A stretch of DNA of 47,016 nucleotides, taken from positions 3,642,282 through 3,689,297 of the forward strand of contig NZ_JH719942.1 of assembly GCF_000275825.1 (NCBI RefSeq). The letters run 5' to 3'. Positions 1 through 8,543 of the stretch are shown here, one piece after another. The stretch comes from Saprospira grandis DSM 2844 (GTDB taxonomy: Bacteria > Bacteroidota > Bacteroidia > Chitinophagales > Saprospiraceae). Made by a program: the position numbers and the translations under genes. The notes under the pieces were generated by a model. It made no database searches. It saw nothing but the letters and a program-made list of their open reading frames with translations, and was not told the DNA's origin. Each line of letters begins with the position of its first letter. Position 1 is the first letter of the stretch.

Positions 1-54
1 ACCCACTCCGCAGCGCTGGGCCGTTTGGCCTTCGGCCATGGCGGCTTTGCCGCT
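1..54 (+). repeat. Right end of a GGGGC-family repeat, cut by the window edge
   Basis: The stretch ACTCCGCAGCGCTGGGCC followed by the small palindromes TTGGCCTTCGGCCA and GGCGGCTTTGCCGC matches the far end of the copy near 20590-20603. Only the end of the repeat lies inside the window. Open frames here are repeat-derived and unlikely to be genes. Confidence 0.6.
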
Positions 55-278
55 ATCTGCAGCCTAAAGGCCGCAGCCAATCTGCTTGGGCCATCATCTT
101 GCTCGCCGCAGGAGCTTAAAAGCCCCTGCTTCGGTGATAGAAGGCAAGGGCTTGGGTTTTTCAGGAATCTGCAGCCTAAAGGCCGCAGCCAATCCGGTTG
201 GGCTATTACCTTGCTCGCCGCAGGAGCTTAAAAGCCCCTGCTTCCAGGATAGAAGGCAGGGGCTTAGGTTTTTCAGGA
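55..278. repeat. Two-copy tandem duplication, 112-bp unit
   Basis: Positions 55-166 and 167-278 are the same 112-bp sequence with about a dozen differences. Each unit begins ATCTGCAGCCTAAAGG and ends TTTTTCAGGA. Each also holds a palindrome-like stretch (CCCCTGCTT ... AAGGCAGGGG). The stretch from 1 to 317 shows no credible gene; it lies downstream of the minus-strand gene ending at 318. Confidence 0.85.
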
Positions 279-317
279 CCTGCGGCTTTTAAGCTGCAGG
301 CCAAAATAACAATGAGC

Positions 318-869
318 TTAACGGCTAATAATTGGGTTGTCGTTATCCACCGTATCATCATCGTTTGTAGATGAAGACTCAGGATTTTCTACTGTTTCTT
401 CCTTGTTAGGAGATCCTTGTTTCTTAAAGCGTTCACTAAGACGGTCATAGGCCGTTTTTGCACCAGGTACGCTAGCTTCTGCATAGGCAGTAATAATCTT
501 GTAGACAAAAAGGCTATTCACATAAGCTTCGCTACCTGATAGGGCCGCCGTGTTTTTGAGGGCCTTTAGAAACTGCTCCATACGCACGATAAACTGCTGA
601 AGCTGATCAAAGAGCCGTAGGTCATTTGAAATTTCAGTCATGTTGATGTGTGCAGGCATGCTAAGGTCAAGGTAGTTGACCACAGAAATAGTTTCTGCAA
701 CAAAGCGATGATTGTCTACGCTAATGTGGTTAAGCTTGCGAATTTCTTCTTCATCTAGCTCTGTAAGAAAAGGAAAAAGCGTTTGGCAGTCATTCAAGAG
801 CTGCTCAGCATTTGCGAAATCGGCGTCAGTCATAAATGCAGACACTCGATTCAAATTGAGGTTTGCCAT
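318..869 (-). CDS. Hypothetical protein, 183 aa
   Basis: I do not recognise this protein. It has no signal peptide or membrane segment. The first 145 or so residues look helical and mixed-charge, with LLNDCQTLFPFLTELDEEE and LRLFDQLQQFIVRMEQFLKAL as likely amphipathic helices. The last 35 residues are an acidic, low-complexity tail rich in E, S, N and D, typical of a disordered end. The ATG at 869 follows an AT-rich leader without a Shine-Dalgarno site, normal for Bacteroidota. On its strand the nearest upstream gene is ndk, more than 1.1 kb away and separated by terminators and repeats, so it is probably transcribed alone. Coding character is convincing; function is unknown. Confidence 0.75.
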   Translation of the reverse strand: MANLNLNRVSAFMTDADFANAEQLLNDCQTLFPFLTELDEEEIRKLNHISVDNHRFVAETISVVNYLDLSMPAHINMTEISNDLRLFDQLQQFIVRMEQFLKALKNTAALSGSEAYVNSLFVYKIITAYAEASVPGAKTAYDRLSERFKKQGSPNKEETVENPESSSTNDDDTVDNDNPIISR

Positions 870-1062
870 AAAATTATGGGTATTAAAGTTTGTGAATAAG
901 AGTTATAACTCCATGTACATTACAATTATAGGCGTATACTTTTATAGATGCAACTATATCTTTAATTTTTTACGACAAAAATAATTAGTCGCATTGTTTT
1001 ATGTGACATACTTTATAACTTAAATTTTACCAAAAGACTTTATATATCGACCTTTGACGACG

Positions 1063-1103
1063 AAAAAAGCCAGTCTACTCTTTTGTAGACTGGCTTTTTT
1101 ATT
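1063..1103. terminator. Strong bidirectional intrinsic terminator, no gene directly upstream on either strand
   Basis: An A-run, the perfect stem AGCCAGTCTAC / GTAGACTGGCT with a short T-rich loop, and a run of six T form a textbook two-way terminator. On the plus strand there is no gene in the 1 kb upstream. On the minus strand the next thing upstream is the 21-bp array. The spacer 870-1205 shows nothing else except this hairpin and AT-rich promoter-like sequence for the gene starting at 869. Confidence 0.85.
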
Positions 1104-1205
1104 AACCTAGCATTAACACTTTTTTAGGACCTAGAGCTGAGCTGTCTTATGCAATTACTTGATAATTATGGTTTTGGTTACTCTTATTGCCTACCAAAAA
1201 GCTTG

Positions 1206-1530
1206 CAGTAGGTCTAGCTGCTAGCTGAGTAGGTCAGGCTGCTAGCTGGGTAGGTCAGGCTGCTAGCTGAGTAGGTCAGGTTGCTAGCTGAGTAGGTCTG
1301 GTTGCTAGCTGGGTAGGTCTGGTTGCTAGCTGAGTAGGTCTGGTTGCTAGCTGAGTAGGTCTGGTTGCTAGCTGGCTAGGTCTGGTTGCTAGCTGAGTAG
1401 GTCTGGCTGCTAGCTGAGTAGGTCTGGTTGCTAGCTGAGTAGGTCTGGCTGCTAGCCGAGTAGGTCTGGTTGCTAGCTGAGTAGGTCTGGCTGCTAGCTG
1501 GCTAGGTCTGGTTGCTAGCTGGCTAGCTGG
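1206..1530. repeat. Tandem array, 21-bp unit, about 15 copies
   Basis: The unit is GCTAGCTGAGTAGGTCTGGTT with small variants (T/C in CTGGYTGC, GAG/GGG/GGC). All plus-strand frames hit stops in every unit. Two minus-strand frames stay open; one would give a seven-residue repeat NQTYSAS, but I see no credible start or flanking coding sequence. Units are adjacent without spacers, so this is not a CRISPR. The array ends 6 bp before an inverted-repeat element. Confidence 0.95.
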
Positions 1531-1536
1531 TTGCGG

Positions 1537-1816
1537 GACTGTTCAGAATTTTGTGTATTAGAATAAAATTTGGGCCTTTAGCCTAGTGCTCAAAAGCAGG
1601 ATTCAGCCAATCATCGCCTAGGGACAAGCCCCTAGGCTAATCCAATGGAGTCAGCCCTCTGCGAGGGCCTCAACTGTTGATGTATAAGGCCTTGCTAAGT
1701 CATTTTAGCAGAGAAGTAGCTTATCCAAGGCCCTCTTTAGAGGGCTGTCTGAAAAAGCTAGCCTAGGGGCTTGTCCCTAGGCAGCAAAAAGGAGAAACAC
1801 AAAATTTTAAACAGTC
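1537..1816 (+). repeat. Inverted-repeat element, copy A (MITE-like, no coding capacity)
   Basis: The outer ends are GACTGTTCAGAATTTTGTG (1537) and CACAAAATTTTAAACAGTC (to 1816), inverted copies of each other with few mismatches. Inside, GCCTAGGGACAAGCCCC with CTAGGCTA at 1616-1639 is matched exactly by its inverse at 1759-1782. Each inner end is itself a hairpin. The middle has further hairpins (GCCCTCTGCGAGGGC; GCCCTCTTTAGAGGGC). Other copies lie at 16625-16892 (reversed) and 46620-46783 (partial). It could be a non-autonomous mobile element or a structured RNA; no transposase is present. Confidence 0.8.
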
Positions 1817-1844
1817 TCAAATTTTGAACAGTCCCCATCCTACA

Positions 1845-1977
1845 GGCCCGAAGGGCCGCAGGCCTAGGGGCCTGAAAGGGTGGCCGCAGGCCAGACCGAG
1901 CCGCTGAAAGCGGCGAAGGGCCGAGCAGACCTGCGAGCCCTGCAAGGGCCCGGCCGCCGAAGGCGGCAGGCCCCAAA
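1845..1977 (-). repeat. GGGGC-family repeat, minus orientation
   Basis: Read on the minus strand it starts at the T-run that is also the U-tract of the ndk terminator, then GGGGCC, the core GGGCTCGCAGGTCTGCTCGG, the slot hairpin GCCGCT-TTC-AGCGGC (1900-1914) and the CGGTCTGGCC block. Its far end (CCCCTAGGCC) differs from the usual CATCGCTAGGCC. Confidence 0.85.
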
Positions 1978-2016
1978 CAAAAAAAAGCCAAGTCCTCTAA
2001 ACAGAGAACTTGGCTT
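1978..2016 (-). terminator. Terminator of ndk
   Basis: On the minus strand the stem AAGCCAAGTTCTC / GAGGACTTGGCTT is followed by a run of eight T, about 20 bp after the ndk stop codon. The T-run merges into the 5' T-run of the adjacent GC-rich repeat. Confidence 0.85.
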
Positions 2017-2036
2017 AATGCTCAAGCGAAAAAAGC

Positions 2037-2456
2037 TTAGAACTGCTCTAGTCCAGCAAAGTGGAAATCGCCTTCAATCTTGGCGTTTTCGTCAGAGTCA
2101 GAACCGTGGATAGCGTTTTCTCCGATGCTAGTGGCATACTTAGCGCGGATAGTACCTTCTGCGGCCTCAGCAGGGTTGGTGCTACCGATAAGCGTACGGA
2201 AGTCGGCTACGGCATTGTCTTTTTCCAAAATGGCGGCCACGATAGGACCCGAAGTCATAAACTCAACGAGTTCGCCAAAGAAGGGGCGCTCCTTGTGTAC
2301 TGCATAAAAACGCTCAGCAGCAGCAGTGCTCAATTGAGTCATTTTTAGGGCCACAATACGAAAGCCTGCTTCATTGATTTGGGCCAAGATGGCGCCAGTG
2401 TGCCCAGCTTTTACAGCATCGGGCTTGATCATGGTCAGCGTTTTATTAGTTGCCAT
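2037..2456 (-). CDS. ndk: Nucleoside diphosphate kinase
   Basis: This cytoplasmic enzyme transfers the gamma phosphate from ATP to other nucleoside diphosphates through a phospho-histidine, balancing NTP and dNTP pools. At 139 residues it has the usual family length and covers the whole fold. It begins with [10 protein letters not shown], where the lysine contacts phosphate, and carries the active-site block NAIHGSDS with the catalytic histidine at residue 117. The ATG at 2456 follows an A-rich leader and a promoter-like TTG-17-TACCTTTT pair. A strong terminator follows the stop, so it looks like a single-gene unit. The secreted CHAT gene lies 90 bp upstream on the same strand; the promoter between them argues against strict co-transcription. 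The identification is secure. Confidence 0.98.
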   Translation of the reverse strand: MATNKTLTMIKPDAVKAGHTGAILAQINEAGFRIVALKMTQLSTAAAERFYAVHKERPFFGELVEFMTSGPIVAAILEKDNAVADFRTLIGSTNPAEAAEGTIRAKYATSIGENAIHGSDSDENAKIEGDFHFAGLEQF

Positions 2457-2480
2457 TAGTTTGTTTTTTATTATTGTAGT

Positions 2481-2508
2481 AAAAGGTATTCTGCTTAATT
2501 GGGCGCAA
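2481..2508 (-). promoter_or_regulatory. Probable promoter of ndk
   Basis: Minus strand: TTG, 17 bases, TACCTTTT, ending about 24 bp before the ATG. This fits the Bacteroidota pattern TTG-(17-23)-TAnnTTTG with one mismatch at the last base. Based on motif only. Confidence 0.5.
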
Positions 2509-2545
2509 TAATATAAAAAGCCCTTGGCATATCCAAATGCTGTCT

Positions 2546-5500
2546 TTAATTTCCTGATTGTGGCCGAAAATAACGAGCCAAAAGGCCCAAAAGCAGGATA
2601 ATCAGGCTAGTGAGCAGCAAATAGAGTTTCCAGTTGCCGGCTCGGCTGAGCTTAATCGGGCGGTCATCGCCCAGCTCAATAAAGGAGGCCCAAAAGAAGG
2701 GGTGGCTACTGATATCGCCAGCGGCATCTAGGTAATTGAGTTTGGCTTGTCGCAGCGCTTCCGATTTGCTTTTGCCTGCGCTTAGGCCCTCATAAAAGTC
2801 TTGCATCAAGATGGCCGTAGCTTGGTCGTTAATGGGCCAAAGGGTCATTACTAGAGCGGGTACTCCGGCATACATAAAGCCTCGGCCTAGGCTCACCACG
2901 CCCTCGCCTCTTTCATATTTGCCAAAGCCTGTTTCGCAGGCAGAAAGGACCACCAAGTTGGCCTTAATCTTTAGTAAGTTGAGCTCATAGGCATGTAGGA
3001 GGTCATCTTCTAGGCTATCGTGGCGGTGGCTAAAGACCAGGTTAGAGTATTCGGGGCGTTCTTCATCTACCCAGCCGTGCATGGCCAAATGAATCAGGGC
3101 ATATTCTTCTTTGCTAGTTTGCTTTTTAAATTCGGTTTCATTGGCTTGTTGGCCATATAAAAAGAGGCCCTTAAAGGCTTTGCTGAGCTGCTGCACCTCT
3201 ATTTTGGCGCCGGGTAGTTCATCTACTGAGCTGCGAATATGATGTTGTCGGCTATCGGTTCCGGAGGCATGGGCTGCGGCATCATAGGCATAGGAGGGGG
3301 CCATACCCAGCACTCGGCCCGACTTAATTTTGGGCCTTTCATACAAGAGCAAGGCTGCCGAATAATGATAATTCACATTATAGCGCTTGAGCAAATAGGG
3401 TAGTGTCTTAAAGCTTGGCTGGCGGAGCTCTTCTGGGGCTGGGGCTTCAGAGAGCAAGACCTCAAAGGGAATATAATTGAGGAGGCCATCGGGGACCAAG
3501 AGAATTTTATCGATGCCATCTACTTTTAGGGCGGGGGCCACAAACTGCCGGTAGAGGTCCCAGCCCTCGGCAATGAGGAGTTGTTTTAGGGCCAAGATTT
3601 TTTGTTCATCCTTGAGCCAGCTGCTATTGGTTAGTGCTAGGCGAAAGTTGCGCATTTTGCGGTTAAAGTCTTCGCCTTTGGGCAAATAAAAGAGCTCTCC
3701 AGACTGGGGGCTAAGGGCAAGGAGATAAAAGCCATCTTGGGCCGAAAAGTACTCTAAAAAGCGTTCGCCCGGTTTCAATTTTTTCTGTAGTTGTTCTAGG
3801 CTAGGGGTTTTATCTTCATACTTGAGGCGGAAATAATCGTAGTAATTGGCCTCTAGGGTATCTTGTAGGCGTTGGCTTTCTCTTTTTAGGGCCAGCAGTT
3901 CTTTGTCGAGGGCATCCATTTGGCCTGCATTATTGGCGAGTTGGGCCTCAAAATACTGCTTGCGTTTTTTGGCCAACTCTCGGCTGAGGCGGCGCTCCTC
4001 TTTGAGGAGCTTTTTGGGCAGGCCACCAAAGGCTCTGGCATTTTCGGTTTGTAGGGCCTCTAGGAGCAGTAGGGCCTTGCTGCGTTCCACCAACTGAAAG
4101 GCCTCTAGGAGATAATCCGTTTTGGGTTCTTTTTGGTATCGTTTATAGACAATAGCGAGGGCTTGTTCGTAGATAGGAATCAGGCGTTGGAGTAAAAAGA
4201 GGCGAGAGCCTTCAGACTTAAAGCTATTTCGGAGTTCATAGGCGAGGCTAGCGGCTTTTAGGGCGAGGCGGTAGGCCATTTCTTCTTGGCCGGCTTGGTT
4301 GTAGAGTTTCATTTGGACCTCCATGACCTCCAGCAGTAGTTCTCGGTCTGAAACGGCAGAGAGTTTTTCGCTAGCGGCTAGGCCTGCCTTCATTTGCAGA
4401 GCTTCGCTAGCTTGTTCTAGGGCCAAAAGTGCCTGGCCGATTTCGGCTTGGGGTTGTTGGGCAAAGAGCAGGGCGCGTTCTAGATAAATGCGGGCCAAAT
4501 CGGGGTGTTTGCCGGAGCTATAGGTCTTTTGGCCTTCTTTTAGGGCTTTATCGAGTTTATTTTTGGCTTGTTCCCAATCTTTTTGCAGGCGAAAAAAGCG
4601 GCCATAGAGCAAAAAGGTAGATTCGGTTTTGAAGCGCAGGCGTTTTTGCCAATTTTCGGTTTGGGCCAAAAGGGCGAGGGCCTCTTTTTTCTTTCCGATT
4701 TCCCAGGCCACTTCGGCCCAGCCCAAATTGAGTTGGATACGGGCTTGGACAGCGGCATTGGCGGCTTGTTCCTTGGGCGACATTCGGTTGAGGGCATCTT
4801 CGGCCTTCTTAAAGTTATTGTAGGCTCGGCTATAGGCGGCCTTTTTTCGAGTGAGTTCGGCTAGGTTGGTGTAGGTATTGGCAATACGGAAAAGGTCGCC
4901 TAATTGGCTAGACAAATTGAGGGCATTGCGGCAATAATCCTCGGCCTTGTCCACATCGCCAATTTCGATATAGAGCAGGCCAATATTATTATAATAAGAA
5001 GCCACCTCAATAGAATCTTGTCTAGACTGCATAGCTTCCTTAACAATTTCTAGGGTAGTTTTGGTACGGTCTAGGGCCGATTCATAATCTCCAGTTCGGT
5101 AATAGAGGGCGCCATAGAGCTGTAGGATTTTGCGCAAAGAGGGTAAATCATTATTGAGTTGTTCTTGAGTAACGGTAAAGGCATCGTCTAGGTAGCGTTC
5201 CATCAGTCTATAATCTTGCATATAGAGGCTTGATTCGGCTAGGGCTCTAGAGGCTTGGGCATAATCTTTCCAAGACTGGGCAAATTTATAGGTAAATCGA
5301 GACTGCAGGAAATAGAGTTTGGCAGTATCTAGGGCGCCTTGGCCCATATAATATCGGCCAAAGAGGTAGGCAATATGGCCTTGCCAGGGGTCATTTTCGG
5401 GCAATTGTTCGAGGGCGGTAGTTTGGGCCAGGCGGAGTTCATTTTTCATGGCCTGCATTTGGCCGGCTCTTTTGTGCATAATGGCCTTATTGTAGGAGAT

Positions 5501-5731
5501 GCGGGTCCAGTTTTCCCAGCAGCCCGTTTGGGCCAGTAGGTTTTTGGCCTTCTCCATTTGGCTAAAGGCTTGGCCGGCTTGGCCTTGGCCCATGGCCTTT
5601 TTTGCGGCTTCAAAGGCGGCAAAGGCTTGGCTACTATCCTGTAGGGGGCAGTTTTGGGCAGAGAGGGGGGGACTGGCCAAAAGGCAAAAAAGTCCAAGAA
5701 GGAGGCTATAATATATAATAGTAGGCTTCAA
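2546..5731 (-). CDS. Secreted, membrane-anchored TPR-CHAT domain protein (caspase-like protease candidate)
   Basis: The protein has 1061 residues. A signal peptide (residues 1-25, ending SPPLSAQ) is followed by a long array of TPR-like helical repeats to about residue 540 and a coiled-coil stretch near 560-620 ([18 protein letters not shown]). A C-terminal CHAT domain (about 700-1030) comes next, then a membrane helix at about 1035-1054 and a short basic tail. The CHAT catalytic pair is intact: the histidine in HLAMHGW (H885) and the cysteine in LSACETG (C932). CHAT proteins are caspase/separase relatives; TPRs usually bind partners or gate the protease. The predicted topology puts both parts in the periplasm, with only the tail in the cytoplasm. 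The start is fixed by the signal peptide. Substrate and trigger cannot be read from sequence. Confidence 0.9.
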   Translation of the reverse strand: MKPTIIYYSLLLGLFCLLASPPLSAQNCPLQDSSQAFAAFEAAKKAMGQGQAGQAFSQMEKAKNLLAQTGCWENWTRISYNKAIMHKRAGQMQAMKNELRLAQTTALEQLPENDPWQGHIAYLFGRYYMGQGALDTAKLYFLQSRFTYKFAQSWKDYAQASRALAESSLYMQDYRLMERYLDDAFTVTQEQLNNDLPSLRKILQLYGALYYRTGDYESALDRTKTTLEIVKEAMQSRQDSIEVASYYNNIGLLYIEIGDVDKAEDYCRNALNLSSQLGDLFRIANTYTNLAELTRKKAAYSRAYNNFKKAEDALNRMSPKEQAANAAVQARIQLNLGWAEVAWEIGKKKEALALLAQTENWQKRLRFKTESTFLLYGRFFRLQKDWEQAKNKLDKALKEGQKTYSSGKHPDLARIYLERALLFAQQPQAEIGQALLALEQASEALQMKAGLAASEKLSAVSDRELLLEVMEVQMKLYNQAGQEEMAYRLALKAASLAYELRNSFKSEGSRLFLLQRLIPIYEQALAIVYKRYQKEPKTDYLLEAFQLVERSKALLLLEALQTENARAFGGLPKKLLKEERRLSRELAKKRKQYFEAQLANNAGQMDALDKELLALKRESQRLQDTLEANYYDYFRLKYEDKTPSLEQLQKKLKPGERFLEYFSAQDGFYLLALSPQSGELFYLPKGEDFNRKMRNFRLALTNSSWLKDEQKILALKQLLIAEGWDLYRQFVAPALKVDGIDKILLVPDGLLNYIPFEVLLSEAPAPEELRQPSFKTLPYLLKRYNVNYHYSAALLLYERPKIKSGRVLGMAPSYAYDAAAHASGTDSRQHHIRSSVDELPGAKIEVQQLSKAFKGLFLYGQQANETEFKKQTSKEEYALIHLAMHGWVDEERPEYSNLVFSHRHDSLEDDLLHAYELNLLKIKANLVVLSACETGFGKYERGEGVVSLGRGFMYAGVPALVMTLWPINDQATAILMQDFYEGLSAGKSKSEALRQAKLNYLDAAGDISSHPFFWASFIELGDDRPIKLSRAGNWKLYLLLTSLIILLLGLLARYFRPQSGN

Positions 5732-5767
5732 ATCTGAAGGTAGTTTTCTTAGTCGGATAAATGAGGC

Positions 5768-5799
5768 GAAAAATAGGGCTAATTTAAGAGAAAAAGCAA
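5768..5799 (-). promoter_or_regulatory. Possible promoter of the TPR-CHAT gene
   Basis: Minus strand: TTG, 21 bases, TATTTTTC, about 37 bp before the ATG. It is one mismatch from TAnnTTTG. Motif evidence only. The rest of the spacer 5732-6105 holds a GC-rich repeat and AT-rich sequence before algH. Confidence 0.4.
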
Positions 5800-5876
5800 G
5801 GGCCTGCTTTTTTTTCGACCAAGGGAGGGGCGGAGTTGGTTGTGTGTCGGCTGGGCTAGGGGGCCAAGAGGGGCTT

Positions 5877-5999
5877 GGCCTAGCGATGTGCAGGGGTGGC
5901 CGTCAGGCCAGACCGAGGCCGCAGGCCGAAGGGCCGAGCAGACCTGCGAGCCCTGAAACGTAGCGCCGACGAGCGCAGCGAGGCGGAGGCCCCAAAAAA
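5877..5999 (-). repeat. GGGGC-family repeat, minus orientation, class A end
   Basis: It runs from the far end GGCCTAGCGATGTGCA to GGCCCC and an A-run. The first slot holds GCGCTCGTCGGCGC-like sequence rather than a clean hairpin; the second slot is the short GGCCTGCGGCC palindrome. It lies between the divergent CHAT and algH genes, about 105 bp before algH. Confidence 0.85.
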
Positions 6000-6105
6000 G
6001 TAGAAATGAAAAAGAAAAAGTGAAAAATTAGTTGAATTCTACTAAATTAGCCCAAGGCCCTTAGGGGCATCTTTTTTTATACAAAAAACAGCAATCATCG
6101 AGAAG

Positions 6106-6651
6106 TTGAGTTTGCAGGCGGGGCGTTTATTATTGGCCGAGCCCTTTATGTCTGATCATCATTTTAAGCGGGCCGTAATTTTGCTCTGCGACCATGGGCG
6201 GGATGGCAGTGTAGGTTTTGTGTTGAACAAGCCTATGGGGCTAGATATTAAGGATTTGGTCAATGATTTTCCGGATTTTTCTGCGGAAGTACATTTTGGA
6301 GGGCCGGTGCAGACCGACAGCATACATTATGTGCATACTAAGGGCGAATTATTGGAAGGGGCCATGAAAATTGAGGAAGGATTGTATTGGGGCGGGAATT
6401 ACGAGCAGCTCAAGGTCTTGATTCGGCAGGGATTATTGGAGAAAAACGACATTACTTTTTTTGTGGGTTATAGTGGTTGGGGCGAGGGCCAATTGCAGGA
6501 AGAAATAGATGTGCAGACTTGGATTTTGGCGGAGGGCGACCGCAACTACATCTTTCGGCCACAGAACGAATTATTATGGAAAAGCCTGCTAGAAAACTTG
6601 GGTGATCGTTATAGTGTGATGGCGCAAATGCCGATTCCGGTATGGAACTAA
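6106..6651 (+). CDS. algH: YqgE/AlgH family protein (UPF0301, DUF179)
   Basis: This family of about 180-residue cytoplasmic proteins is widespread but poorly understood; in Pseudomonas AlgH is linked to alginate regulation, which need not hold here. The protein shows the family layout: GRLLLAEPFMSDHHFKRAV at the start, GSVGFVLNKPM, then FGGPVQTDSIHYVH, and a late GYSGWGEGQLQEE block. The start is uncertain. No ATG lies at the expected place; TTG at 6106, behind GAGAAG, puts the family start motif at the N-terminus, so it is preferred. ATG codons further in would delete conserved sequence. The next gene, cas6b, begins 24 bp downstream. Confidence 0.9.
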   Translation: MSLQAGRLLLAEPFMSDHHFKRAVILLCDHGRDGSVGFVLNKPMGLDIKDLVNDFPDFSAEVHFGGPVQTDSIHYVHTKGELLEGAMKIEEGLYWGGNYEQLKVLIRQGLLEKNDITFFVGYSGWGEGQLQEEIDVQTWILAEGDRNYIFRPQNELLWKSLLENLGDRYSVMAQMPIPVWN

Positions 6652-6674
6652 ATCTTTTGACTAAACCAATCAAT

Positions 6675-7379
6675 ATGACAAACAACAAGACCTCCTTAAA
6701 GAAACTAAGAATGCTAGAAGTGAGTTTTCAGACCTTTTTGCAGCCTTGGGACCTGAGTAAATTTAGGGGAGCAATGGCCCATAAGGTGGGCTTAGAAAAC
6801 GACTGGTTTCACAACCACAACAATGAAGACGAGCAAAAAGAAGAGAGTTTTCATTATCGCTATCCTTTGATTCAGTACAAATTGCACAAAAGACGGCCTC
6901 TATTGCTCTGCATTGATCGGGGTGTAGAGGAGGCCCATCACTTTTTTACCCAATCGGATTGGAGCCTTAGAATTGGCGACAAGCAGCATGATATGCGGAT
7001 CCATCGCTTGCATTTGCAGGAGTACGACTTGCATTATTGGGAGCATCCTCGTTTGTATCGCCTACACAATTGGCTGGCCTTAAACAGCGAGAACTATCGG
7101 GCCATTAAGGCTTGCCGCAGCTTGCGGGAGCGTTTGGAGTTGCTCGAGCGGATTTTGCGCAACCACATCCTCAACTTTTATGGGGCTATGGGCGTGCATT
7201 TAGAAGAAGAGCTGGAGGTGCATATTACCGAGCCGCTAGATCTGAAGCGGGTATCTTATAAAGGGATCAAGAAAGAGGCCTATACCTTAGACTTTGAGAC
7301 TAATGTCTTTTTGCCCAACTTTATTGGTTTGGGACAAGGAACTAGCGTTGGTTTTGGGGTGGTAAAGCCTTATCGCTAA
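6675..7379 (+). CDS. cas6: Cas6b-type CRISPR RNA endoribonuclease, without CRISPR neighbours
   Basis: Cas6 enzymes cut CRISPR precursor transcripts at the repeat hairpin. This 234-residue protein matches the Cas6b branch from end to end as I remember it: an N-terminal FRGAMAHKVG block, the histidine-rich DWFHNHN, FHYRYPLIQYK, CIDRGVEEAHHFF, then LNWLAL-like HNWLALNSENY, and a C-terminal glycine-rich loop FIGLGQGTSVGFGVV typical of RAMP folds. Candidate catalytic histidines remain. The ATG at 6675 is chosen; an earlier start at 6642 would overlap algH and add residues absent from the family. No CRISPR array or other cas gene is in the window. It follows algH closely and ends at a strong terminator, so it may be transcribed with algH. 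Confidence 0.85.
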   Translation: MTNNKTSLKKLRMLEVSFQTFLQPWDLSKFRGAMAHKVGLENDWFHNHNNEDEQKEESFHYRYPLIQYKLHKRRPLLLCIDRGVEEAHHFFTQSDWSLRIGDKQHDMRIHRLHLQEYDLHYWEHPRLYRLHNWLALNSENYRAIKACRSLRERLELLERILRNHILNFYGAMGVHLEEELEVHITEPLDLKRVSYKGIKKEAYTLDFETNVFLPNFIGLGQGTSVGFGVVKPYR

Positions 7380-7385
7380 ACAAAA

Positions 7386-7416
7386 AGGAGCTGGCATTAA
7401 GCCAGCTCCTTTTTTA
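7386..7416 (+). terminator. Terminator after cas6b
   Basis: The stem AGGAGCTGGC / GCCAGCTCCT with loop ATTAA is followed by a run of T, 7 bp after the cas6b stop. It separates algH-cas6b from the next gene. Confidence 0.92.
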
Positions 7417-7446
7417 TCTTACTGCCCTAAATTGCTGAGACTTCTG

Positions 7447-7454
7447 TATCTTTG
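7447..7454 (+). promoter_or_regulatory. -7 box for the secreted protein gene at 7486
   Basis: TATCTTTG matches TAnnTTTG exactly, 31 bp before the ATG at 7486 and just after the cas6b terminator. It helps exclude the TTG at 7432 as a start codon, since that lies upstream of this box. No well-spaced TTG -33 element is visible. Confidence 0.5.
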
Positions 7455-7485
7455 GGCAGTATTTTCAACCTGCCTAAGCTTAACT

Positions 7486-8532
7486 ATGAATAAGATATTC
7501 TTTTTTTGCCTTCTTTTTTGTTTGCCCCTGTTGTCGAGCGCTCAAGATAGCGCCGCTTTGGCCATTTATCCCTTTGCGGGCCGTTATGTACAACTGGACC
7601 AACTGCGGCCCTATGAATCGGAGAACATAGCCGCCCAGAGCTTTAAGACCGAAAGCAAATACCGTAGCCGTTTTGATGGCTTATCTATTGATAAAATTGC
7701 CTTTAAGGGCCAACTATTTGAGCTCACTAGCGGGCAAGGCGTTCTGATGACCGACCTCAGCTCTAAGGCCGCTACCCCTTTGCTCAACCGAGAAGAAAAA
7801 GCCCTGACTGGAGGGCAAAACTTTTTACTCTTGGCCCAAGATGGGGCCGTTTGCGTTAAGCACCTCAAAGGAGCCGAAGGCTATAAGGTCTATAAATATA
7901 ATGCTGCAGGTGAAGAGGTCTTTGGCCTGCAGATTCCCCATTCCGACTCCGTGAGCTACGCCCAATTGCGCTACTCTCGGCCCTACCTCAACTATTTTAG
8001 CCACAGCAGCAAGCAGCTGGTCTTCAATTCCTACTTGGAAAGCAAACAAAAATCAGTGGTCCTAGACCTAGAAAAAGGACAGCTGAGCGAATACGACTTT
8101 AGCTTTGATGGCCTCATTTGGGATGAGGCCACAGATAGCGAAATTAGAGGCTTTCTGCAAATTCTTTCCGATAATCAACAACTTCAAATCCTCTATAAAC
8201 AACAGTCTTTTGCCCTGCCCATAGAGCAGATTCAACGCTATGAAGAAATGAAGACTTTGTTGATAAATGATACCCTCTACGCCATCGTATTTAACGAAAG
8301 AGCCCCCGGCGCACTGCTTCTGGCCATCTCCTTAACCAAAGAAAAATTGCTTTGGCGCCAACTCCTAGAACCCAAAAGCCAACGCCCCAAAGTAGGCCAA
8401 GCCTTTTATAACTATTTTTGGCTGTCGGCCTACAAAGATAAGCTATTGATTGAGCAACTCAGCCCCAATCAAAAACGCCTGAGCATCCATAAAGTAGAGG
8501 ATGGCCAACGCTTAGAACAATTTATTCACTAA
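7486..8532 (+). CDS. Secreted protein of unknown function, 348 aa
   Basis: A clear signal peptide opens the protein (MNKIFFFCLLFCLPLLSSAQ, cut after about residue 19-20). The rest is a soluble, mainly beta-type sequence with evenly spaced aromatic residues and segments such as YKVYKYNAAGEEVFGL and LVFNSYLESKQKSVVLDLE. These suggest a beta-propeller-like fold, but I recognise no family. A longer frame begins at a TTG at 7432; it adds residues before the signal peptide and starts upstream of the likely promoter, so ATG 7486 is chosen. The DUF2807 lipoprotein follows after 11 bp and is probably in the same operon. It is most likely periplasmic or secreted. Confidence 0.8.
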   Translation: MNKIFFFCLLFCLPLLSSAQDSAALAIYPFAGRYVQLDQLRPYESENIAAQSFKTESKYRSRFDGLSIDKIAFKGQLFELTSGQGVLMTDLSSKAATPLLNREEKALTGGQNFLLLAQDGAVCVKHLKGAEGYKVYKYNAAGEEVFGLQIPHSDSVSYAQLRYSRPYLNYFSHSSKQLVFNSYLESKQKSVVLDLEKGQLSEYDFSFDGLIWDEATDSEIRGFLQILSDNQQLQILYKQQSFALPIEQIQRYEEMKTLLINDTLYAIVFNERAPGALLLAISLTKEKLLWRQLLEPKSQRPKVGQAFYNYFWLSAYKDKLLIEQLSPNQKRLSIHKVEDGQRLEQFIH

Positions 8533-8543
8533 TTACAACCCCT

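Noticed and set aside
1206-1530. Regular 21-bp repeats that might be a CRISPR array
   Set aside because: Units touch each other with no unique spacers, so it is a tandem array.
6642-6674. Earlier cas6b start at 6642
   Set aside because: It overlaps the end of algH and adds residues not expected for Cas6b; ATG 6675 fits.
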